Shown in pieces: positions 12,745 through 26,270 of a DNA stretch of 64,000 bases. The stretch's first letter is position 1. Each line of letters opens with the position of its first letter. This DNA comes from Xylona heveae TC161 (taxonomy: Eukaryota > Ascomycota > Xylonomycetes > Xylonales > Xylonaceae), in NCBI RefSeq assembly GCF_001619985.1, contig NW_017264198.1, positions 1,054,001 through 1,118,000 of the forward strand. Direction: 5' to 3'. The translations under genes were made by a program, and so were the position numbers. The notes beneath the pieces are model-generated. The model searched no databases. It saw only the letters and a list, made by a program, of their open reading frames with translations, and was not told where the DNA came from.

Positions 12745-13183
12745 TTTATTCTTTCAACACCTTGGTAGGCATGATTGGGTATGAGAAGCGCTCCACATGC
12801 AAGGACCCTCAGTCGTGCACTAGAGCGTGAATCGGTAACACCGCTGCGGACGCAATCGCACGTCGATTAGTGTCGAGAAGCATCAATCGGCTCCTTGAGG
12901 TCGTGTTTAGTGCACCTGGACCTGTAATTGCAGTGGTGAGTGATTGGTAGAACAAGAGTAATGTGCTTTGTTTTTTTCCCTTTGCTATTGTTGAACGGAG
13001 ATTTTGCCGAATCTCCAAGTTTCATCATCCCGACAACTTTCATTATCATATCTCCTATCATATCACCATACGCGTATAGCGCCAAATCACCGCCAACGCC
13101 GACGTCAGGCCCAGGGCCATCGACTCCTCCGTCTATGTAATCTCCATTTTCCTTTCCTTTCTTAGTTGTCCATAATTTCGAAT
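12745..13183. promoter_or_regulatory. divergent promoter region, BRE4-like gene / sirtuin gene
   Basis: About 440 bp separate two divergently transcribed start codons (12744 on the minus strand, 13184 on the plus strand), so both promoters must lie here. No coding signal is seen. No specific factor site stands out. Confidence 0.6.
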
Positions 13184-15145
<1,962 letters not shown>

Positions 15146-16001
15146 ACGCGAATAAGGCGTTTATTTTGTCCTAGACACTTTGCTTTTAGCATCATTGTAA
15201 CCGCATTGTTCTATCCCCTTCAATTCATATTGATCATACGGTGTTTGGCATAGGGCTGGGTGCAGGCTGCTTCATTCTGCGGGGCGCATATCAGGCGTCT
15301 CGTGTGTTTGTTTTCTTTCCTTTCCCTCTCTTCTCCCCATCCTCTCCTTTTCCTTTATTTTTCTTATTTCATCTTCTTCTCATCTTCTACTTTTTTTCTT
15401 TCTTTTTTCATCAACTCCATATTCTTTATTATGAACATCATCTGGGCGGTTACATTTCAGCATTTCACTTTTCGCATAAGACATTTGACTTTTATATTCA
15501 TCTATCCTTATATCGGGATAGTTATATCCCTATAATAGACCATTTCAACCTTTCTTATCCTTTTGCATTTTCCCCCTCTCTTATTCATTATCATTGTGAT
15601 TGTCATTTCAGTATTCAGCATTCACATTACCATGTCGGTATCCAAGTATTCATTATCTTGATCTTGAGCCATTAACATAGTGTCATCTCCCCGCCCATTT
15701 GTAACACTGGAAGAAACGCCGCCTTGGCATCATCCCACAATAGTAGTATCTTAAAGGGATGTGTACACCACTTCCACAGCAATGCCAGAATTTGCTGTGT
15801 ATGTTGTATGTTATATCCTGTATCTTGTATCTTGTATGTTTGATGGGAAATTGTGACCGGTTGCTGCTGCTCGATTCATCCTATTGATCCCGTCACACTA
15901 TAGGCCTTGTAGTAGTCGTGGTACTCGTGGGTTCTTTCTTTTCGCATCGACTGCGAGAACCCATTGTCCCTCGAAGGCTCGAACCGTTACCGGCCGCCGG
16001 C
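15146..16001. other. convergent intergenic region, pyrimidine-rich
   Basis: This is the shared 3' side of the sirtuin and Trm11 genes. The stretch 15300-15680 is strongly C/T-rich with many TTCATTT-type runs. No gene is seen. TTGTATCTTGTATGTT-like short repeats occur near 15800-15840. Confidence 0.6.
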
Positions 16002-18673
16002 TCATGTCGTGGTATCAGACTCCGAGGCAGGCGTCAATGCTCCGGTTGAAGGCGTTGTCGGTCTGAATCCTTCAAAATACTGTTGCACGCGTATACGTCA
16101 GTGCTGCTTTCATGCCTTGCGAAGGATGGGCGATTGGTTTCGATAAGTTGCGAAAGACGGCGGTCGCTGCAATCCCTTGCAGAAAACGGCGCAAAAAGAA
16201 ACACTCCATATGGACCGGGGGTAAAGCGACATACCTTTCTTCTGAACATGTTCAAGTCATTGGCACTAGCGTGGGCCTCGAGCGTGGACATGTCGCGCTG
16301 GTAGTTGGTCAGGGCGGTAGGGTTGACGGCTGAGTCCGGGATGCGGCGGTAGGTGAGGAGACGACGGGACCCTGGATATTTTTTGGTTGAGTGAGTATGT
16401 CTGAGCTGGAATAGTGATACTGATATCGAAGTATTCATGGTAACATGGCAAGATGGGAACATGGCAATGGCGTGTACAACTTTACAAGTCGTGATGACCA
16501 GAGAGGAGAAGAAGGAGGGGTGAAGAAAAGGAGAAAGGAGAGGTAAAAAGAAGGGTATAAAACTGATGGTACAAAAGGAAGGGGGGGGAAAGAATAATGA
16601 AAAACAAAAGGTTAGGGATGGATACATACATTTATTAAATACTTGAATGCAGGTGCTCACGAGCTCAAGGCAAGGATGAAGAGGAACGCCCAGCTCGAAA
16701 TCCTCATTCGCAGTAGGCATCCACATTGATAACCTGCCATTCGTAACCAACATGGTTGCCGCAAACGCAAGAATGTCCGCTTGCATTCTTTCGAAGCTGT
16801 AGGGTCGTTTGGGCGGGATGTAGCTCGACGACCTGCTCTCACAACATCAGTATCAGCATTTAGTTTCCATTTACCATTACCAGCCTGAGGACAGTAGGTA
16901 ATTACCAGCCTCAGGACAGTACTAAATGTACGGAACAACGTACAAATGAGCTGCCGTGCCATCAGCCAGATAGATGACTTCCTTTCCTTTGCCATCTCGG
17001 GACCCGAGGACCTTCAGGCCTTCACGTACTCCATAGGGTGGATCGCATATTATGCCATCCAGCAACTGCGTGGGCCGCAGCGGTGTATTTGTGAGATCGG
17101 ACACAAAACTATCGCAAAACCGATGCACAAGCCCGTACTGATGGAAATTGCTAACAATCCCGCCTTCTCCTTTTCCACGAATACTTCGCCCGTCGATATC
17201 CGAGCCCAGCGCGTGGGCGCCGAAATGCGAGCACGCGACGGAAAAGCTGCCGGTGCCGACAAAGGGGTCGAAAAAGAGCTTTCCGGGCGCCGCGAGGGCA
17301 AGGTTGGCCGTCACGAGAGCCAGCTCGGCGTCCATGCTCGTGGTGCTGATGTATTTGCGCTTCTTGAGATCGTAGCGGACTATTGCTTCTCGGTCTGAGC
17401 CGCCAATAAGTCGCCCGAGGAATAACCTGTTTGGGTGGGTTGGAGGTTGCTCGGGTCTGGGTTTGTTTTTGATATTGGAGACGGCACCACCAGAGGCGGC
17501 GGCGGCGGCGGCGGAGGAGGTGTTCGCACCGGAGGGCGTGGAGGGTGTAGAGACAGATGGGGAGAGGGAAGGAGAACTGGATACGGCAATGCCAAAGACA
17601 TTGTCCCATTCTTCGAAAATACACCAGTTTTCTTCAAATTTACTCATCTGGATTCTTCCTGAGAAACCGAGATAGCTGAACCCTTCGATGAGTTTCCGCT
17701 GTTCTTTCTGGTTCCGCTTTCCCTGGTAGGCATCGACGTCGAATCTGAACGAGCAGTTGCGGTACTGAGCCCACTTCTCGCTCGTCCGTCGCCGCACGTC
17801 CTCGTGGAGTTCTTCGTATGTTAACCCCCGGCCCCAGAGCTCGTAGACGGCTTTGGTGAGAATGGAACGTCCAACGATGGCGCGGGCCGTAGCGTCATCC
17901 TGGATTCGTACAAGGCAGAAGGGGGTCTATACCGTCAGTCTAGTCTATTATAGGATGCATTCTAGAAATTCGGAAAGAAATGCTTGCTGAGAATTGAGAA
18001 GAAATAATAAAAGACAAGATGACGAGAGTCCTGGAGATTGCATAATACATATCAATATAGTTTGATAGCCGTGCTGCCAACATCCCCAGGACCTCACGTG
18101 AACAATGGCTTTATGCAATTCTCAATGCACAAGAAAATCATTTGCTCATGCGGCGCGCATGCATAGATCCGCACTTTACAGAGCCAAAGAAATCCATTCT
18201 CCAGGTAAATTGCTTTTTTTTTTTCGCAGACTCTTGTTTTCCAGAGTTTAGAGCTTGCTGTTTTTTTGCAGTCTGTTCCCAGAGTTTGCAATTTTTCCTT
18301 AGTCTCTTTTCGAGAGTCTCATCCATCTTGAAACATTGCAACTGACTGACTGCGTTTCTTTCACCGGTAAACATGCAGCCGCTCTTCTCGTCGAATGAAT
18401 TTTTCTTTCTTCGAAACCATTTTTGAAATAAAACAAGCAACACAAGATAGAGGAGGAAGGGAATACAAAAACAAAAGAAAAAGAAGAAAAAACAAGTAAT
18501 AAAAATAAAACATCAAAACTGAACATGCAATTAGAGAAACACAAATTATAACTTACATCATCACTATACTCCAAAATCTCAATCTGCGCCTCAAACAGCG
18601 CCGCTAGCGCCTCGATTTCTGCCCTGCGAAAAGTTTCATGCTGCTGCACGAAGCGAATCAGATACTCCTTCAT
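16002..18673 (-). CDS. trm11: tRNA (guanine(10)-N2)-methyltransferase catalytic subunit Trm11
   Basis: Five exons read right to left: 18673-18557, 17926-16944, 16832-16630, 16371-16235 and 16079-16002, giving 505 residues. Trm11 with Trm112 methylates G10 of cytosolic tRNAs. The protein opens MKEYLIRFVQQHE as the family does, followed by a THUMP-like part and a Rossmann methyltransferase domain with the SAM loop DPFVGTGSF (259-267) and catalytic DPPYGVREG (334-342). The C terminus (NKWSRRLLTYRRIPD, then RRKYFEGFRP) is also typical. A Ser/Pro/Ala insert at about 155-187 separates the two domains and makes the chain longer than yeast Trm11. The first intron is 630 nt, far longer than any other here. 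ATG 18673 is chosen because the upstream open frame contains no ATG. Confidence 0.92.
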
Positions 18674-18720
18674 CGCCGTCCGCCCTGTCCGTCCTGTCCG
18701 TCCTGTCCGTCCTTGTCTGT
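18674..18720 (-). repeat. 9-bp tandem repeat just 5' of the Trm11 start codon
   Basis: Read on the minus strand, units of GGACGGACA repeat about four times and end within a few bases of the ATG at 18673. It is in frame and stop-free, so it could extend the protein only from a non-ATG start. The more likely reading is a repeat in the 5' leader. Confidence 0.75.
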
Positions 18721-19067
18721 CGTCGCTCTCCCACAAGACAATTGCAACTATTCCTCCTCTTTTCAGTACCTAATTAAACACGTAATTGTATTGTAATTGT
18801 AACTGTAACTGGAACTGTAGGTTGGCACGAGGGCAAGAAATGCAACTTTTCGCGAAACTTTACGAGTACCTAATTTACCTTACGACCTTTGAACCTTACC
18901 GCCTGCCGTATGTCGGTTGTCGGCGTATTGGAGTAGTCGCAGTTCTAGTCGCCCAACGTGCTAGCAGCGCCAGACCTGCGGAACCGAGGGCGCACTAGAG
19001 AGTCGGTTAAGAGGATCACTGACGGAATTAATTGATAGAACATTTTAGTGATTATCCATCAATAAGT

Positions 19068-19138
19068 GGTTCTATGGTGTAGTGGTAGCACTTTGGATTC
19101 TGATTCCAACAACCTGGGTTCGATCCCCAGTAGGACCT
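19068..19138 (+). tRNA. tRNA-Gln (anticodon CTG)
   Basis: This is a 71-nt intronless tRNA. The acceptor stem GGTTCTA pairs with TAGGACC (one G-U), the discriminator is T, box A is TGGTGTAGTGG and box B is GGTTCGATCCC. The anticodon arm is GGATT-CTG-ATTCC with C-T-G as positions 34-36, decoding CAG. The sequence is close to eukaryotic tRNA-Gln in general. CCA is not encoded, as expected for a nuclear gene. Confidence 0.96.
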
Positions 19139-19140
19139 TC

Positions 19141-19147
19141 TTTTTTT
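19141..19147 (+). terminator. RNA polymerase III terminator of tRNA-Gln
   Basis: A run of seven T starts three bases after the tRNA end, the standard Pol III stop signal. Confidence 0.9.
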
Positions 19148-19751
19148 GCGCATCTTCCGTCTGTTCTTTTTGCTTGATGCGCTGACCGTTTTGTCATCCA
19201 AGGTCAAAGTCAAATTTAATACGGATATGTAAGGATGTTTGAACAAGGGGGTTATTATATCGATATCATAGATGAAAATAAGAGGAAGAGGAGTTGTATA
19301 TTAAGCCCAAGATACAAAAGGTACACATATATATACCCGCGAAAGGCAACCCAAGTCATGAGATCTTTTATACACAGATACGGAGTAAAGTATCCGAAAA
19401 TTGTGAAAAGGAAAAAGAGAAAAGAGAAAGCTTCGCCGTATTTCCTGACGCAGGCCCGGAATAAAAACAGCCACAGAGGTCCTGACATCAAACCACAAAT
19501 AAAATAAATAGATAAAAAAATAAAAAATAAAAAAAATAATTAAAAAAGATAGAAAAATAGAAAAAAAGAAAAGAAAAGAAAAAAGACGCTCCGTTGACGG
19601 CTGAGTGAGTGGTGGTATATGTCCGTGAAACAGTAGATCCAATCCAAACCATAACGCCGTCATATATTACCCAAAATAAGACCATGTGAAGTCAACCCGA
19701 AAGAAAAGTGTCGGTAGCATGAAACCCGCCATGAAGAGAAAAGCGCCAAAC
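19148..19751. other. intergenic, tRNA to Zn2Cys6 gene
   Basis: This stretch is A/T-rich and includes a purine/A-rich tract at 19500-19580. No gene is supported. It probably holds the 3' region of the downstream minus-strand regulator gene. Confidence 0.5.
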
Positions 19752-22700
19752 TTATGCCGGATTTCCAGCTATTCCGGCCCCGCCCCATCCCATTCCGATC
19801 CCCTCGAGCATTTGCGTCCAGGCGCCTTCGGCCGAGGTGCTCATGTCAGTGACAGGACCGGGCGTCATGCCCTGGCCACCAATGTCCCAGCCGGGAGGAA
19901 TGACGAATCCAGAGCCATCTTCGCGGCCTGGCGTAGGCGGGAGGAACTGGCCGGGCGAGAAACTCTCAAAGGAGAATCCGCTCTCAAACGCTGAAGGTGC
20001 GGACACTGGTTTCGACGACAACGCGGCGGGAGCTTGTGCTGGCATGGCGGTGGTAGAAGAAGACGAACCAAGGGGGCGATGAACCACGTCGTCTACATCT
20101 GGAGGCGTGTAGGACGTATGCGAGGACGAATCGCGGTGTGCACTTGCGCTTGGACTGAGGGTATCTGATTGAGCGGATTCTGCACGGTCGTCCGACGTAT
20201 CCATGGTCATGGGTGAGTCTTTCGTCGATGAGCCCTGTTGGTTGCTACTGTTACTGCTTGGGTATTTGGGTACAGGACCGCAGAGGCCAATGCTCGCACC
20301 CGGGGCGGCATTATCTTTGTAGCGGTTCGGCAGAGAAAAGCTGGATTTCTGACCTTGGCCAGGAAGAGGGTGAATGCGACTGTAGGTTTCGTCAAGTTGG
20401 CTGCTGTTATTGGTGGTCTCAGGTGCGATGCAGGAGGCGTCTGCTCCGCCAGATTGGTAGATAGGGATTCCTTGAGGTAAACCTTGCGACGGTTGAAATT
20501 TCACTCCGCCGGGTCCAGTCTGTAAAATATTAAAAATGTTAGATTGAGATATACGGTTGTTGACCTGGAAATGGAAAGAAGAGAGCGCGCGCGCGCGAGG
20601 AGAGGGGGAAGTAATTAATACGTACGGGACTCCGAGTCACGCTCACTCGATCTCCTCCGGAACGAATATCCATTCCTGCTGCTTCCAGGTCGACTTCGAG
20701 TTGGGCGAGGAAAGACTCAGTCAGGGGATTTTGGCGCTTGATGACATTCATGGCTGAGAGGAGGAAGCGGAGAGAAGCGACAAATTGCTCGTCTTCGGGC
20801 CGAGCCTTGAGGTATTGTACGAAAACACGCGCAGAGACATAGAGACAGAACGACATGAATGGATTCATCTAGTATTTGTGAGCAGAGTGAACGAGGATGG
20901 ACCGGAAGGAAAAGGAAACTCACAGCCGAAAGGTCTGTGTGGCTAACCGTACGCATGATGCTTGCAATTTCAGCTGCCGCTGTAAGGCATCGCATCTTGC
21001 TCTCTGCGCTCACAGCTGCGGGCATGCGGTTCTTGTCTGCCTTGAAAATGGCGGCTTGGTGAAGGCAGATTGTCGAGGTGTGTATGTTCATGTTTAAGAA
21101 GATGATATTAGGGTCCGCGATCCCGGCTGGCAGTCTCAGATGGCCCGGTAGTGACAACGCTGTGTTGAGCAAGATGTTGTCCATGTTCCGGTGTCGCTTC
21201 CAAAAGGGGCCATTCAAGTCCTCGTCATTGTCGCCGTCGTCCGGGCGGTGGAGATGGATGAGGTTTCGACCAAAGAGACATGCTAATACGACTACACCGG
21301 CAAAAGATGAAAGTGAAGCGGCACCAGATGGGTCGAGAGCAGAGGGTAGAGACTTTGAAGACGTAGCTCTGCTCATTTGATACGATTCTTCGCTCGCGGG
21401 CAGGTTCGTTAAAATCTAAAAGAGCATGTCAGCTGACGTAAGTAAAATATATATGCAGACTTGTGAGAGTTTACATCTTTCTCTTCGAAGAGTACTGGCC
21501 ATCCTGTCCCAATACTTGCATATCGATCTTCACAAAAGGCCATCCAAAATGTTCGCCTTCGCTCCTCGCGTTCTGTCCAGTCGCGCGGGGGAAGTAAGCA
21601 TTGCTTTACATCCAAACCTTTGCCGTCCAACCGGTGCAGACCCATCATCTGACACATTCGTCCTCCTTTACCGACGCTTAGCCACGCGCGGGGAAAATAC
21701 ATGAGTTTAAACTCATATGTAGCAATCAGGATCCAACACTGCGCGTGAGCCACAGTGAGGATGCCCTCACCATGGCCTTTCATCTGGTCGTATTCAGCAT
21801 ACCGACGGGCCCTCAAATAGAAGATCTCGCTCAGATTGTTGTACTTTTCCGAGATCGAGGCAGCAATGCACCATATGGCGTATCGAAGGCAAACTGGCGG
21901 CCGAAGATGCGGCGCCAAGTTCAATGCTGCCAGGTATCGAGCTCGATGTACCATTGGAACACTCATGTGAATTTTGCCAAAGTATATATTGTGCCTGTAG
22001 CCAGGGGAATCAATACAAACGCGTAATGAAAGCATCAGGGGAAGCGAGGCTACTCACAACTCATCAATGACTTCCTGCGGCGGCAACGCTTCATCCAAAC
22101 CCAACGACATGAGTTCCCACGGCGACCCACCACCAGATGTCAAGTCAAAATTGCGGTCGTCGAGCAGACCGAGGGAAGTCTGGTCTGTAAAGGGCTGGTT
22201 GAATTGGTCTTGAGATTCCTGTGGCGTGCTCCGACGAGGATTGTGCACAAAGAAATCTGGTCGATCTGGTGTAGTCTCCATTGGCTCGTTGGGTGTAATA
22301 TCCTGATATGTTGGGCCAGAGGCGCTAGTTACCGTCTCGGATGAGTCCTGAGTCTTGAGCAACGTTTCTACTTGCGCTGCACAAACAAATTCGCCGTCAG
22401 TTTGGATAAAATCGTTCCAGTAAAGAATGTAACCAAAAAGTCCCGAGAAAGATAAAACCAGTGCTCTCCAGAAATCTATTCGTAGTCACATACCTAGCCT
22501 GGCCTCCAGCGCTTTTACGTAGCCTCGTTTGGGTCCGCTCTTCTTTCTAGCCTCATCATAGGCGCAGTCATGCTTCAAGCGTGAACAGGTCGAGCAGCTC
22601 GGTTTGGCTCCGTCGCATTTCAGTTTCCTCTTTCTGCACAGGATGCACGCTATTCGTTTGGGCCGGGGAAGCGTTTCCCCATTCTCGCGATCTCCACTGC

Positions 22701-22821
22701 TCTCTGAGCGCTCCAATCGTGGTGGATTATCCTGTTGGATCGGCGGCGGCTGCTGCTGCTGCTGCGAAAGGTCGTTGAAATAGTCATCGCCGACAGATTG
22801 TCTAGAAGCGGAGAACGACAT
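19752..22821 (-). CDS. Zn2Cys6 transcription factor with fungal-specific middle domain
   Basis: Six exons read right to left: 22821-22494, 22376-22058, 21994-21475, 21415-20924, 20868-20626 and 20519-19752, giving 889 residues. The binuclear zinc cluster has cysteines at 59, 62, 69, 76, 79 and 86 (C-X2-C-X6-C-X6-C-X2-C-X6-C). It is followed by a basic linker (RKKSGPKRGYVKALEARL) and a short coiled coil (about 103-117) for dimerisation. Exons 3-5 read as the fungal_trans (PF04082) middle region, for example HNIYFGKIHMSVPMVHRARY and RRRTFWMAFCEDRYAS. The last exon is a Ser/Pro/Gly-rich disordered tail ending GGAGIAGNPA, probably an activation region. A poly-Gln run precedes the zinc cluster. 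Target genes cannot be inferred from sequence. Its promoter region is shared with erg3. Confidence 0.88.
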
Positions 22822-24605
22822 GACGATGATGATGCTGATACAATTAAAGATGAAGCTCCGTGCTTACGCAAGGATCACCGCGCGAATGGGGCGGCGGTTG
22901 CGTGTCTCCGGAGTCAGTCGGGGTAATGATGATGCCGTCTGACTGCAAAGCTAAGCACTGGGCAGAGAGCCTGAAACAACAGCGTCGTAGCAATAGATAG
23001 GAATCAAAGAATGGTGCTTTCTTTATGGATCAATCAAAGTGGTAATGCTTCCGAAAAAGCCATTACACGTTGGTGTCAAAATGAGCAAGGGTGGCGGAAA
23101 AAGAGGATCACAAGAAAATGCACTTGGTCGAGTGCTAGATCAATGTGGGGGCCGGGGGGGAACAGTTCAGAGGCTGATACCGCACCTTCTCAGCCCTATC
23201 TCACTCACTCGATGATACGTCGATTGTAATCTGATGGAGCAGGGAGTGGAATGATAAAGAGCAAGATACAGCGTAAGGGCAAACAGCTACTCGTAGCGAC
23301 CGTTACAGATGGGGCATTGCAATTCTCGTAACTACCTTTACTTTTCGCTGACTGACATTCCGCATTCATTGAGAGGGATTTGGGGGGGGGACCCAGCTGG
23401 GGCCTCTGGGGTCAGCAAGAAACGGGAGACTCACACGCCGAGCCCCGATAGGCCGGATGTTCTGGGTAAGACGCAAATTGATAAGTTAAGTTAGGGAAAA
23501 GGCAAAGGAGAGGGGGTCAGACTAACTGAGGCAGCCAAGTCTGACGCGGTGCCTTTGGGTGCCATCTCAATTAATAATAAAAGCAGAGAGCAAAACTAAA
23601 CAGTCACAGCTAGTACGAGCACCGTAATATACCTCGGAAAGGTAAGGTAGCTAGTGAACCGACCAATAATTAGTCTTCGCTTATAGTTTATTACTTCTTT
23701 CTTTGTGCCTATTTTGGAATAGCACGTGACCATTGCTTGTCTTGTTTAGAGTAAAATACTTCATTCAGTTAATTTGTTACCGACTTCAATTTATACCGTA
23801 GTACACATCTAACTTGAACTAATTATAAAACTAGACTTTAATCAGTTTACAGAATTACCTGTATCATATACCCCAATTTCATAGAAGAACAGAATAATTA
23901 TTGATTATTCCCTATGTTGGTCTTGATGCCAGACTATTGTAGCATATTTAAAAGACCAGCCACGTGGTCTTGTTGTTTTGACCAAAGACCAAAGGCTGCT
24001 GGAGACCACCGGCCTCAATAAGTACCCGACTCGTGTTCTTCTAAAAATTTAAATACGGATAAAAAAAAATTCAATGAGTTCAATCCTATTCATTTTTAAT
24101 ATTTTTATATATACTTTCCCTGGCTTGAAATATATGTTCAGTGCTGATATGCCCCGTAAAACATCTTGGAGCTATCGGTCCAGTTCTCACTTTCTGGAGA
24201 AGCCAAGGATCCAAATTCTACCTTCCTGTTATCATTTGCTTGTCTCTAGAAGAATCATTTCTATGCACTAATCATTTGATCTTTGGCAATGTCCTAGGTA
24301 GTTGATATATAATCCGTACCGTCATATCATTGTGTGGCAATCTACGTGGTGATTGCAGCAAACAGCCACGGAGTAAAGTGGCCCCTTATTAAGCTTCCGT
24401 GTCCCCACATGAAAGTGGCCCCCTGTCTGACAAATTTAACCCCTGGCGAGCTGCAACCCGGCAACATTTTCCTCTGCCCATCCGTCCTGATCCGACATCG
24501 AACCACATGCACTAAATTATGGCGAAATTAAGGTCTTTATCAGATCCGCCATCAGTTTCGCCTCAATTCGTATTCCTTCGTCCTACAGTACACCCGCCAT
24601 AAACA
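22822..24605. promoter_or_regulatory. 1.8 kb divergent region between the Zn2Cys6 gene and erg3
   Basis: Both neighbouring genes are transcribed away from this region. The left part has G-rich tracts (near 23148-23161 and 23381-23412). The middle (23570-24150) is AT-rich with no coding signal. CACGTG E-boxes lie at 23723-23728 and 23961-23966. A small ORF at 24074-24271 has no features that support it as a gene. Confidence 0.5.
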
Positions 24606-25696
24606 ATGGATGTAGCTCTCGAGCTTCTCGATCCCCTCATTCTGGATAAGGCCTATGCTTGGGCGCTGCCTCATCCCGGCGTCAGCATAACCAATTCCTC
24701 ATACTCCAGTCTCTCGGCCGCCGACACGGTGCCTACATCTCTATGGGCGCGAGACAACATCTATCGTCAAATCATATCGATTCTCATCATCACTCAGCTC
24801 GGCGCAACTTCTCTCTACCTCATTTTCAGCGCTCTATCCTACTACTTCATATTTGACCGACGGCTCGAGTACCACCCTCGCTTCTTGCAGAATCAAGTCC
24901 GCCAAGAGATCAAATCATCGCTATCTGCCGTTCCGGTCATCAACATTCTGACCCTCCCATTGTTCCTGGCCGAGGTCCGTGGCAAAAGCTTGCTTTACTC
25001 CGAAGTGAGCGACTATGGCTGGCCATGGCTATTGATCTCGTCGATACTGTACATGGCTTTCAATGATATTGCCATCTACTGGATTCATCGCCTGGAACAT
25101 CACCCGAGCGTGTACAAGTACATTCACAAGCCACACCACAAATGGATCGGTAAATCTTCCTACAAAGCCCTCCCCACCTGGGCCTTTACCTTCCCGTAGC
25201 TGCAAGGTGCCAAATGCTGACGATATACTAGTTCCCACGCCTTGGGCTGCGCTGGCTTTCCACCCGCTTGATGGATATGTACAGTCTCTGCCATACCAGT
25301 AAGTTATCCCAGTCCGTCATCATTGTCATAGCCTCCATAGCCATCGTGTCTAAAAACCTCAACAGCCTCTTTGTTTTCGTTTGTCCGATGCAGAGATACC
25401 TGTACATGGTCCTCTTCATTGCTGTCCAGATCTGGACCATCCTAATCCACGACGGCGACATGATTTCGGGCCATTGGACGGAGAAATTCATCAACAGCCC
25501 TGCGCACCACACGCTGCACCACATGTACTTCACCGTCAACTATGGACAATACTTTACCTGGGCCGACAGCTATTTCGGCTCGCACAGGGCACCGGAGCCA
25601 GCGCTGGATCCTCTCCATGATGCACTCAAGGTGATGCGCGCGAAAGGACTCGTGGATGAGCAGGGCAACCCAACCAAGAAGCCGAAAGGGGAGTAA
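24606..25696 (+). CDS. erg3: sterol C-5 desaturase (delta7-sterol 5(6)-desaturase)
   Basis: Three exons: 24606-25149, 25232-25298 and 25366-25696, giving 313 residues. Erg3 puts the C-5 double bond into episterol in the ER as a late step of ergosterol synthesis. All three iron-binding histidine boxes are seen: HRLEHH (161-166), HKPHHK (174-179) and HHTLHH (251-256), with further family motifs FHPLDGYVQSLPYH and YFTVNYGQYFTWAD. Hydrophobic segments around 52-85, 105-123 and 140-160 fit a polytopic ER enzyme. The N terminus MDVALELLDPLILDKAYAW is typical. The family is an azole-tolerance locus in yeasts because its loss blocks formation of a toxic diol. Nothing here looks damaged. Confidence 0.95.
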
Positions 25697-26270
25697 AGTG
25701 CTTTCGAGTTTTCAGGAGGATTGATGTCTCCGGTAAATATGCATAATGAGATTGGAGGCTGCACGGCAGGCTATTCTTTATAATCGCAGCTGGTGCGTCA
25801 TGGAGCATAGGAAGCGCCGATGTATACATTCCCAATAATACGGGCGCGATTGCGGACTAGACGGGCTAATTCGTCGTTAGACCTACGGGCGTTAAGACCA
25901 TTAATATTTAAGGCGGCGTCTCTTCAGGCGCAGAAAACGTAATGAGAAATTGGCGTTGTACTTGCCATGTGTTTATCGAAGGTCACGCAAATGGACCCCT
26001 CCATCTACTCCCTATCCACGGTCCATAATTTTTGTTTATCACGAGCAGCCAGTATCAATACGGCATTCTAGATTAATAGGCGTTGTCTGGTCCAAGTACA
26101 CAGTTACGTGGAACAAATGAATTGAAATTGTATATAACAAGAGAATAGATAATGGATGCGCCGAAAATCTATATATTGTACATGGTTGATGCTTTTCGAA
26201 GAAAGATGATTGTAGTGGTGATAACGTCGAGGACCAATGTATAGGAATGCATGTTTCGAGACGTCTGAGT
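25697..26270. other. convergent intergenic region, erg3 / mitochondrial L2
   Basis: 574 bp of mixed, AT-leaning sequence holds the two 3' ends. No gene or repeat is seen. Confidence 0.6.

Noticed and set aside
24344-24354. Possible sterol regulatory element before erg3
   Set aside because: The reverse-strand word ATCACCACGTA lacks two bases of the published fungal SREBP consensus (RTCA-N-S-CCAC), so the match is not good enough to call.
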